A DNA stretch of 36,418 nucleotides from assembly GCA_017481825.1 (NCBI GenBank), contig JAFUOR010000103.1, forward strand, positions 1-36,418. The letters are read 5' to 3'. This stretch comes from Clostridia bacterium (GTDB lineage Bacteria; Bacillota; Clostridia; Christensenellales; Aristaeellaceae). Positions 13,357 through 19,704 of the stretch are shown piece after piece. Each line of letters begins with the position of its first letter. The stretch's first letter is position 1. Under the pieces are notes generated by a model, which was not told the DNA's origin, did not search any database, and saw only the letters and a list, made by a program, of their open reading frames with translations. The position numbers and the translations under genes are program-made.

Positions 13357-14696
13357 ACGACACGACCATCGCAGCCATCGCCACCGCCCCCGGACAGGGC
13401 GGCGTGGCTATCGTACGCCTGAGCGGCCCCGAGGCGGAGAGCATCCTGCTGCGGGTATTCCGCCCTGCCCGGAATGCGCCGCTGACAAGCCACATGCTGA
13501 CCTACGGGCATGTTTTTGATGGCGAAACCCTGCTTGACGAGTGCATGGCCGTCATCATGCGAGCGCCGCGCTCCTACACCCGGGAGGACGTGGCGGAGCT
13601 CCAGCTGCACGGCGGTGTGTACATCTGCCAGCGGGTGCTGGCGCTGTGTCTGGAGAACGGCGCGCGCCTGGCGGAGCCGGGAGAATTCACCCGGCGTGCT
13701 TTCCTGAACGGGCGCATCGATCTGAGCCAGGCCGAGGCCGTGATGGGCCTCATCGCCGCCCAGGGCGCGCAGAGCCACCGGGCTGCCATGCGCCAGCTCC
13801 AGGGCGGAGCGTCGTCCTTCATCCGCAGGGCGGCGGACGCCCTCTACGACATTCAGGCGGGCGTGGCGGCCTGTATTGACTACCCCGAGGAGATCGAGGA
13901 ATCTGAAGCCGCCGCTGACCTCCTGCCCCGCATCGAGGCCCTCGCTCATCAAATCGACGCAGCCTGCGACGAGCGCGCCGCCCGCATCCTGCAATCGGGT
14001 CTGCGCGTGGCCCTGTGCGGCCAGCCGAACGTAGGCAAATCGAGCCTGCTCAACGCCCTGCTGGGCGAGGAGCGCGCCATCGTGACCCCCATCCCCGGTA
14101 CCACCCGCGATATGGTCACGGGGGATATGCTTCTGGGGGGCAGTATCATCCACCTGACGGACACAGCGGGGCTCCATGCCACGGATGATCCCGTGGAGCA
14201 GCTGGGTGTGCAGCGCGCCCGACGCGCCATGGAGGAGGCCGACCTCGTGCTGGCCGTGCTGGACGCAAGCCGCCCGCTGGATGGGGACGACCGCCAGCTG
14301 CTGCAAGCCCTTGCCGGACGAACATGCGCCGTGGTGCTGAATAAATCCGACCTGCCCGCCGCCATCACCGCGCAGGATGTGCCTGCCCCCGTGAACGCAC
14401 CGGTGCTGACCGTCAGCGCTGGCGACGAGGCGACCCTCAACCCCCTCAAGGATTGCCTGGCCCAGGCGGCTGCCGTGAGCGACAGCATCATCCTTGCCCA
14501 GCCGCGCCATGTGGAAGCGGCAAGGCGGGCGGCACGCCATCTGCGTCAGGCGGCGGAGGCCGCGCGCATGCTGAGCGTCGATATGGCCTCCATCGATCTG
14601 CAAGCCGCCCAGCTGGCCCTGGCGGAGATCACCGGCGACGAGGTTGAGGAGCGGCTGCTGGACCGGGTGTTCGGACTGTTCTGCGTGGGCAAGTAA
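13353..14696 (+). CDS. mnmE: tRNA uridine-5-carboxymethylaminomethyl modification GTPase MnmE (TrmE)
   Basis: A 447-residue GTPase with a GTG start overlapping the phosphoesterase stop; the family is usually about 450-460 residues. The N-terminal formyl-THF-binding domain opens with TIAAIATAPGQGGVAIVRLSG and has REDVAELQLHGG (78-88) and EPGEFTRRAFLNGRIDLSQAEA (108-129). The inserted G domain has P-loop GQPNVGKS (223-230), GTTRDMVT (249-256), DTAG (270-273) and NKSD (330-333). It ends with the invariant C-terminal CVGK (444-447) whose Cys is essential. With MnmG it modifies U34 of several tRNAs. mnmG is not in the window. The common neighbours rnpA, yidC and jag are also absent, so the usual cluster is broken here. 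Confidence 0.95.
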   Translation: MNDTTIAAIATAPGQGGVAIVRLSGPEAESILLRVFRPARNAPLTSHMLTYGHVFDGETLLDECMAVIMRAPRSYTREDVAELQLHGGVYICQRVLALCLENGARLAEPGEFTRRAFLNGRIDLSQAEAVMGLIAAQGAQSHRAAMRQLQGGASSFIRRAADALYDIQAGVAACIDYPEEIEESEAAADLLPRIEALAHQIDAACDERAARILQSGLRVALCGQPNVGKSSLLNALLGEERAIVTPIPGTTRDMVTGDMLLGGSIIHLTDTAGLHATDDPVEQLGVQRARRAMEEADLVLAVLDASRPLDGDDRQLLQALAGRTCAVVLNKSDLPAAITAQDVPAPVNAPVLTVSAGDEATLNPLKDCLAQAAAVSDSIILAQPRHVEAARRAARHLRQAAEAARMLSVDMASIDLQAAQLALAEITGDEVEERLLDRVFGLFCVGK

Positions 14697-14716
14697 AGAA
14701 GGAAACGATCAACCCT

Positions 14717-14740
14717 GCAGCCATCGCCGGCTGCGATTTT
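14717..14740 (+). terminator. weak terminator-like hairpin after mnmE
   Basis: GCAGCC (14717-14722)/GGCTGC (14729-14734) followed by GATTTT. The stem is short and the T-run brief. The stronger hairpin at 15123-15152 may be the real end of transcription. Confidence 0.35.
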
Positions 14741-14769
14741 CGCGGCTGCGTTTCTTTCAGGCAGGCGGG

Positions 14770-15072
14770 GGAGCTTATCTTGGTGCACACACCTTTTGCG
14801 ATTGGCGAAACTGCTGCTCAGGCCGCATCTGAGGATACGGGGGAACCTCATCCGTCAGTCCGCCAGCGGACTGATACCTTCTCCAGAGCCGGAAGCCACG
14901 GCAGCGGGAAGGCTTTCGCTACTGTACACACTAACCAGAGCCTTCCCCTCTGGAGACGGTAGCTCGTGGAGTGGGGCAAAGACCCTGGTAGCGAGGTCGG
15001 ATGAGTTTCTCCCCACAGCAGGCTTGCCCATTCAGCAAAACCGCACACCGATAGAACCAGCAACATAAAAGC
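14770..15072. repeat. gene-free stretch with dispersed hairpin-rich repeat (family 2)
   Basis: No credible gene is seen. The stretch holds GTCCGCCAGCGGACTGA, two CCTTCCC-containing parts and AGCGAGGTCGGATGAG (15 of 16 bases also at 17656-17671, with CGCAGCGAGGTCGGATGAGG). Similar words in the reverse sense occur at 23089-23105 and 33910-33922. It is a member of a short dispersed intergenic element family of the host. Confidence 0.55.
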
Positions 15073-15101
15073 GAGGGAGCCCCTGCTGTGTGGGCTCCCT
15101 C
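15073..15101. repeat. 10-base perfect hairpin, first of a related pair
   Basis: GAGGGAGCCC (15073-15082)/GGGCTCCCTC (15092-15101) with a 9-base loop. Its stem arms carry the same GGGAGCC/GGCTCCC words as the terminator 22 bases downstream, so the arms of the two hairpins can pair with each other. Confidence 0.6.
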
Positions 15102-15122
15102 AGCATCGCCTGTGCGCTGTCA

Positions 15123-15152
15123 GGCTCCCTCCCCGGAGGGAGCCGTTTTTTT
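15123..15152 (+). terminator. intrinsic terminator facing the sensor kinase gene
   Basis: GGCTCCCTCC (15123-15132)/GGAGGGAGCC (15135-15144) followed by a 7-T run (15146-15152). It ends plus-strand transcription coming from mnmE. The T-run overlaps the stop codon of the convergent histidine kinase gene. Confidence 0.8.
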
Positions 15153-16665
15153 ATTTCTCCACCCTCTGCACCTCAAACCAGAAGGCCGTGCCCTCCCCTT
15201 CGGTGCTGTCCACGCCATAGCGGGCGCCGTGCTTTTCCAGGATGCTCTGCACGATGGACAGGCCCAGGCCGCTGCCGATCACGGCGCGCTTGTGGCTCTC
15301 CTGAGCACGGTAGTAGCGATTCCAGATGAGGGGCAGTTCCTCCGGCGGGATGCCCTTGCCGCTGTCGCGGATGGACAGGCGCACGCCACCATCCCGGATT
15401 TCCTGCGTCACGGTGACAGTGCGGTCAGCGCCGGTGTAGGTCAGCGCGTTGCCCAGGAGGTTGTACACCACCTGGCCGATGCGCTTTTCGTCCGCCAGGG
15501 CCATGATGCGCTCCTGGGGTTCAAATCGCAGGATGTAGCCATCCTTCTCCGTCAGCTTGGCGACGCGCTGCACGATGGCCTCCACGCTGTCCGTCAGGGC
15601 GAAGGGGGCGATCTCCATGGGCGCGTGATCGGTCTGCAGACGGGAAAAATCCAGCAGCTCGCTGACCAGGCTGGTCAGGCGATTCGTTTCGTCGATGATG
15701 ATCTGCATGTTCTCCGGGTTGGCCTCGCCGGGGATATCCCGCATGGCCTCGGCATAGCCGCCGATCATCGTCAGCGGCGTGCGCAGATCATGGCTGATGT
15801 TGGCAATCAGCTCATGCTGCAGCCTGTCCACCTGGCTCAGCTCCCCGGCAGCCCGGCTCAGCGTTGCGTTGAGCTCCGCCATCTCCCGGTAGGCGCCGCC
15901 GTTGCTGGGAGATTCATACTGCCCCCTGGACAGGGCGCGGGCAGCCTCATTGGTTTCGATGATGGGCCGCGTCACCTTGCGGGCAATGAACCACGCCAGC
16001 CCCACAGCCCCCAGCAGCACTACGCAGGTGATGAGAATCAGCTGCAAGCGCAGCGTGGACACCGTGGTATCCAGCGGCGTGATGATGGAATTGAGCAGCA
16101 GATAGCCCGTGCTGCCGCCAGCAAGCGTGACGCGCCTGGCGCAAAGCAGGCTCTGGCGGTGATCCTCCTCCACCACATGCACATTGCCGCGGAAGGTGTG
16201 GGGCGCCACCGGCAGCGCCGTATCCGGCTGCACGTTGAACAGCTCCGTCAGCACGCTGCCATCCTCCGGGGCGATATCACACCAGAAGGCCAGGTTGCGG
16301 CTGGACATGCGGTGAATGAGGCAGAAGCGGATATCGTCGCTGGAGAGCACCGCGCGTCCGTATTCGTCAATGAGCAATATGCACACGTCGTTCTGGCTGG
16401 CCAGATGCTCCACCAGGCGATCAAGCTGCTCGTTATCGAGGTTCTGGGTCACAGCGTCCGAGGCGGCCTTGATCTGGCGCGTCTTGTCCCAGCGGTAGAA
16501 ATCATCCAGCCACACGATCTGGAACAGCCATAAAAGCGCGATCACGAACGCGACAAAAGCCACCAGGTACTGCATGACCCGGCGGCGAATGCCCGGCTTG
16601 GGCGCGCCCTGCCGCCTCTGTCGGAGGGAAAGCGCCGTATCATTCCTTTTCAAAGCGGTAGCCAA
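15151..16665 (-). CDS. membrane sensor histidine kinase (OmpR-partner type)
   Basis: 504 residues if read from TTG 16665. First membrane span at about 32-52, an extracytoplasmic sensing part of about 150 residues, second span at 206-228, then HAMP (229-280), HisKA with phosphoacceptor His292 in ISHDLRTPLT, and an ATPase part with NLLGNALTYT (N box), DSGKGI (G1) and GSGLGLSIV (G2). It is a complete class I kinase, related in layout to the BaeS/PhoR group. The gene overlaps the response-regulator gene by 26 bases and is in one operon with it. The start is uncertain: TTG 16665 has GAGGGGAG directly before it; ATG 16575 (Met31) would still keep both spans. The signal sensed cannot be told. Confidence 0.88.
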   Translation of the reverse strand: MATALKRNDTALSLRQRRQGAPKPGIRRRVMQYLVAFVAFVIALLWLFQIVWLDDFYRWDKTRQIKAASDAVTQNLDNEQLDRLVEHLASQNDVCILLIDEYGRAVLSSDDIRFCLIHRMSSRNLAFWCDIAPEDGSVLTELFNVQPDTALPVAPHTFRGNVHVVEEDHRQSLLCARRVTLAGGSTGYLLLNSIITPLDTTVSTLRLQLILITCVVLLGAVGLAWFIARKVTRPIIETNEAARALSRGQYESPSNGGAYREMAELNATLSRAAGELSQVDRLQHELIANISHDLRTPLTMIGGYAEAMRDIPGEANPENMQIIIDETNRLTSLVSELLDFSRLQTDHAPMEIAPFALTDSVEAIVQRVAKLTEKDGYILRFEPQERIMALADEKRIGQVVYNLLGNALTYTGADRTVTVTQEIRDGGVRLSIRDSGKGIPPEELPLIWNRYYRAQESHKRAVIGSGLGLSIVQSILEKHGARYGVDSTEGEGTAFWFEVQRVEK

Positions 16666-17305
16666 CTCCCCTCAGGGTCGTGATGCGGTCAGCATAGGCC
16701 CCCAGGCTCTTTCGCAAAAGCTTGATGTGCGTATCCAGCGTGCGGTCGTCGCCGAAGAAATCATACCCCCACACCTCGCTGATGAGGCGTTCACGGGTCA
16801 GGGCGATGCCGCGGTTGCGCACCATGTAAAACAGCAGATCATACTCCTTGGGCGACAGGGACAATTCCTCCCCGCCGATGGTGACCCGGCGGGCGGTGAA
16901 ATCCACCGTCATGTCGGCAATCTGCACGCACTCGCCCTGCTCCGCCGTGCCGGTGCGCTTGAGGATGGCCGCCACACGCATCATCAGCTCCCGGGGCGAG
17001 AAGGGCTTGACCACATAATCGTCTACCCCCAGCTCAAAGCCGTGGATACGGTCGTATTCCTCCCCGCGCGCGGACAGCATCAGCATCGGAACATCGCTCG
17101 TCTTGCGGATCTCCCGGCACGCGGAAAAGCCGTCCAGCTCCGGCATCATCACGTCCATGATGATCAAATCAAAATGCTGCTCCCGGCACTTGTCGATGGC
17201 CTCCATGCCATTGGCAGCCTCCACCACTGTGTATCCTTCAAAGATGGCGTATTTCCGGATCAGCTCGCGGATGCGCGCCTCGTCATCAACAATCAAAATG
17301 GTCAT
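16640..17305 (-). CDS. OmpR/PhoB-family response regulator
   Basis: A 221-residue regulator, ATG 17305 behind GGAGGC. The receiver domain (1-120) has the acidic pair D7-D8, phosphorylation site Asp51 in LIIMDVMMP, and the conserved Lys in VVKPFSP near residue 100. The C-terminal winged helix (about 125-220) has SPKEYDLLFYMVRN, TRERLISEVWGY and RTLDTHIKLLRKSLG, with the end RGVGYRFEKE. It should bind direct repeats in target promoters when phosphorylated by the kinase next to it. No obvious target operator is visible near its own start. All key residues are present. Confidence 0.93.
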   Translation of the reverse strand: MTILIVDDEARIRELIRKYAIFEGYTVVEAANGMEAIDKCREQHFDLIIMDVMMPELDGFSACREIRKTSDVPMLMLSARGEEYDRIHGFELGVDDYVVKPFSPRELMMRVAAILKRTGTAEQGECVQIADMTVDFTARRVTIGGEELSLSPKEYDLLFYMVRNRGIALTRERLISEVWGYDFFGDDRTLDTHIKLLRKSLGAYADRITTLRGVGYRFEKE

Positions 17306-17344
17306 GGTACGCCTCCTTTCATAAATAGTATACAGGGCTTTGAA

Positions 17345-17682
17345 GAAGATTGCAAGCGGCAGGGACTCTGCCCCTGCACCCTGGCAAGGGCTTTCAGCCC
17401 TCTCGACACCCTTTTCGCGATCTTGCTTGCGCTCCTTCGGTTGGGGTTGCTCGCGCGTGAGGAGCGGAGGGCGAATGCTACATGGACTTGGTAGGTCATG
17501 CTTTGGCTCGGAGCCGTGAACAAGTTCACGGAGTTCTCGCGTCGCCCATACCTGTCTTTTCCCTTGGAGTCGTGAGAGGCGGCCTACACCTGCGGTGAGG
17601 TGCGGGAGTAACCAGGGACTATGACCTTCCCCTTTAAAGAAGGAGGCCGAACGCAGCGAGGTCGGATGAGGCCGACCCCCAT
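17345..17682. repeat. gene-free stretch with dispersed repeats (family 1 copy 2 and family 2)
   Basis: No gene is seen. Positions 17358-17613 align with 1816-2057. Shared words include CAGCCCTCTCGACACCCTTT, TTGGGGTTGC-type and GCTTTGGCTCG, then GAGGCGGCC and GGGAGT. Positions 17628-17677 hold CCTTCCCC, GGCCGAACGCAGCGAGGTC and the hairpin GGTCGG/CCGACC (17660-17665/17672-17677), related to 14990-15005. Confidence 0.65.
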
Positions 17683-18039
17683 CTACCGCGCACTCAGCGT
17701 CACCTGCAGCCCTTCTCCATCCCTCAGCAGCTTAAGCCGGAGCGAATGATATCCCTGGCTCATCATTTCATCCAGCTGAACCACATCCTCCAAGGCGACA
17801 CCCTCGGCCTCCAGGATATAATCCCCCGGCTCGATGCCAGCCCAATAGGCAGGGCTCTGATCCATGATGGCCAGAACGTACACGCCCTGCGCATCATCCA
17901 GCAGCATCAGCCCGGCGGCGGCGCTGGAGTCCGTCAGGGGAAGGGTCTCCTCCCGGCGCAAGCCATGGTACAGCCCTGTAACCACCAGCACAGCCGCCAG
18001 CAAAAGCATCCCATACCTGAGCCCTCTGCGCACGGTCAT
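17683..18039 (-). CDS. small membrane-anchored PDZ-domain protein
   Basis: A 118-residue protein, ATG 18039 behind GGGAGGAG. One N-terminal span (residues 8-26, GMLLLAAVLVVTGLYHGL) with a basic cytoplasmic end (TVRRGLR), then an extracytoplasmic PDZ-like domain: VYVLAIMDQSPAYWAGIEPG resembles the carboxylate-binding and 'SPA-x-x-AG-I-x-x-GD' part of bacterial PDZ domains, followed by DYILEAEGV and a final strand LRLKLLRDGEGLQVTL. No protease domain is attached, unlike HtrA, RseP or CtpA. It may tether or regulate an envelope protease or a partner protein. It lies beside, but is separated by repeats from, the two-component operon. The partner is unknown. Confidence 0.7.
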   Translation of the reverse strand: MTVRRGLRYGMLLLAAVLVVTGLYHGLRREETLPLTDSSAAAGLMLLDDAQGVYVLAIMDQSPAYWAGIEPGDYILEAEGVALEDVVQLDEMMSQGYHSLRLKLLRDGEGLQVTLSAR

Positions 18040-18103
18040 CTCCTCCCTCCCTGAAAGCTGCCTTCATCATAAGCCGTGCATGTGAAGGATAGGTGAAATC
18101 GCC

Positions 18104-18132
18104 TTGATTCTACACTGAAATTGCGTTATACT
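18104..18132 (+). promoter_or_regulatory. promoter of the TraX-like gene
   Basis: TTGATT (18104-18109), 17-base spacer, TATACT (18127-18132). It is followed by AAAGGAGG and the ATG at 18158. Confidence 0.65.
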
Positions 18133-18157
18133 GTCTCTATCCAAAGGAGGGAATCCC

Positions 18158-18961
18158 ATGCCTATTGCTTCTGACCGCCGGATCGCAGGCAATTCCGCCA
18201 CGGGTGTGCTCAAGATTCTGGCCCTGGTATTCATGTTCATCGACCATGCAGGCAAGATGTGCTTTCCCGGCATCTTTGAATTGCGCCTGATTGGGCGCAT
18301 CGCCTTCCCGCTGTACTGCTGGTGCATGGTGGTGGGCGCATGCCACACCCGCTCCATGCCCAAATATCTGCTGCGCATCGCCCTGATCGGCCTGGCCTCC
18401 CAGCCGCTGTACATGGTGGCGCTCAACCACACCTGGAATCAGCCCAACATCTTCCTGACGCTGGCCATCGCTCTGTGCGGATTGTGGGGACTGCGGGAAA
18501 AGCGCTTCCTGAGCCACATCTGGGCGCCGGTGCTGGCCCTTGCCGCGGCGGAGCTCACCGGCTGCGACTACGGCTGGCGCGGCGTGATGCTGACGCTCCT
18601 GCTTTACGGCGCGCGGAAATCCACCGCCGGCATCGCTACAACGATGATCGCCTTCTGCCTCTACTGGGGCTCGACCTCCTCGGGCGTGAACGACCTTTTT
18701 GGGCTGTCCTTCGTGCCGCTTCTGCGCAGCGAGGTTGGCAGCGTGTTCTCGCCCTGGTTCAAGGTGCAGTCCTTTGCCATCCTGGCGCTGCCGCTGATGC
18801 TCCTGCCCATGAAGAAGTCCCTCAAAATGCCGCGCTGGCTGGGATATGCGCTGTATCCGGCGCACCTGGCGGCGCTGATCGCCATGGAAGCCGCCATGGG
18901 CAAAACCATCCATACCGAGCATCTGCTGAACGCCTGGAATGCCTTCATCGCACTGTTCTGA
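18158..18961 (+). CDS. TraX-family integral membrane protein (acyltransferase-like)
   Basis: A 267-residue protein with about eight hydrophobic spans. The N-terminal block LKILALVFMFIDHAGKM and the following GRIAFPLYCWCMVVGACHT are the signature of the TraX family (PF05857), including the conserved 'D-H-x-G' and 'R-I-x-F-P-[IL]-[FY]'. TraX acetylates the F-pilin N-terminus in E. coli; chromosomal homologues in Clostridia have no known pilin partner. No conjugation gene is near, so acylation of another surface molecule is more likely. The gene is monocistronic, with its own promoter and a terminator at 18965. Confidence 0.82.
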   Translation: MPIASDRRIAGNSATGVLKILALVFMFIDHAGKMCFPGIFELRLIGRIAFPLYCWCMVVGACHTRSMPKYLLRIALIGLASQPLYMVALNHTWNQPNIFLTLAIALCGLWGLREKRFLSHIWAPVLALAAAELTGCDYGWRGVMLTLLLYGARKSTAGIATTMIAFCLYWGSTSSGVNDLFGLSFVPLLRSEVGSVFSPWFKVQSFAILALPLMLLPMKKSLKMPRWLGYALYPAHLAALIAMEAAMGKTIHTEHLLNAWNAFIALF

Positions 18962-18964
18962 CAT

Positions 18965-18990
18965 GCCGGGAGCCATCGCTCCCGGCTTTT
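18965..18990 (+). terminator. terminator of the TraX-like gene
   Basis: GCCGGGAGC (18965-18973)/GCTCCCGGC (18978-18986), loop CATC, then TTTT. It lies four bases after the stop codon. Confidence 0.82.
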
Positions 18991-19022
18991 GTATCTCTTC
19001 ATTTTTTCTCATGCCACAATGC

Positions 19023-19051
19023 TGTACAATTTCGCGCAAAGCATGTATAAT
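19023..19051 (+). promoter_or_regulatory. promoter of the methionine operon
   Basis: TGTACA (19023-19028), 17-base spacer, TATAAT (19046-19051), 29 bases before the GTG start. The leader is too short for a SAM or cobalamin riboswitch. Confidence 0.6.
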
Positions 19052-19080
19052 GAATGCATTATCTGCTGGGAGGTGACGCG

Positions 19081-19704
19081 GTGCAGCTGAATATCGACGA
19101 TGCCCTGCGCTATCTGGGCGTCCGCAGCGACCCGAACGGTTCTCTCCGGGCACAGATGGATGCGCTGTCCGGCGAGGTGATGGCGCAGCATCCCCCGCGC
19201 TCCCTCTGGCGGCTGATGGATGTATCCGCCCTTGCCCTCCCCGGACGCACGGCGGAGAAAATACTGGCGGAGTGCCGCCAGGCCGCCGTCATGGTCTGTA
19301 CGCTGGGCGCCGCCTTTGACGCCTGGGTACGCGCCGAGCAATCCCGCGATATGCGCCGGGCTGTGATGCTGGACGCCCTGGGCAGCGCCTGGGTGGAGGC
19401 TGGCTGCGACGCGGTGGAGAACGCCATCCGCGCGCGCTTCCCCGGCATGTACCTGACGGATCGCTTCTCCCCAGGCTATGGCGATCTGCCGCTGGAGGTG
19501 CAGCCCCTTCTGCTGGATATCACCGGGGCGCGCCGCATCGGCGTGACGGTGCTGGATTCGCTCCTCATGCATCCGCAAAAGAGCGTCAGCGCCGTGATCG
19601 GTCTGGCGGACAAGCCGCAAAAGGCCCGTATCCGCGGCTGCGCTTATTGCGCGATGAACAAAACATGCTCTTTACGAAAGGCGGGAACGCCCTGTGGTAT
19701 TTGA
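19081..19704 (+). CDS. stand-alone methionine synthase reactivation-domain protein
   Basis: A 207-residue protein, GTG 19081 behind GGGAGGTG. The segment DRFSPGYGDLPLEVQPLLLD (about 134-153) and the C-terminal Cys cluster CAYCAMNKTC...C correspond to the AdoMet-binding activation domain of MetH (Met_synt_B12, PF02965), in which 'R-x-S-P-G-Y' contacts AdoMet. In E. coli this domain is the C-terminus of MetH. Here it is a separate gene directly before a MetH that lacks it, a split arrangement known from Thermotoga and Clostridia. It should reactivate cob(II)alamin on MetH by reductive methylation. The end overlaps metH by 11 bases, ensuring coupled synthesis. The identification is strong from motif and context. 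Confidence 0.87.
   Translation: MQLNIDDALRYLGVRSDPNGSLRAQMDALSGEVMAQHPPRSLWRLMDVSALALPGRTAEKILAECRQAAVMVCTLGAAFDAWVRAEQSRDMRRAVMLDALGSAWVEAGCDAVENAIRARFPGMYLTDRFSPGYGDLPLEVQPLLLDITGARRIGVTVLDSLLMHPQKSVSAVIGLADKPQKARIRGCAYCAMNKTCSLRKAGTPCGI

Noticed and set aside
18991..19080. A SAM-I or cobalamin riboswitch before the methionine operon
   Set aside because: The promoter lies only 29 bases before the start codon, and no riboswitch core or pairing element fits in between.
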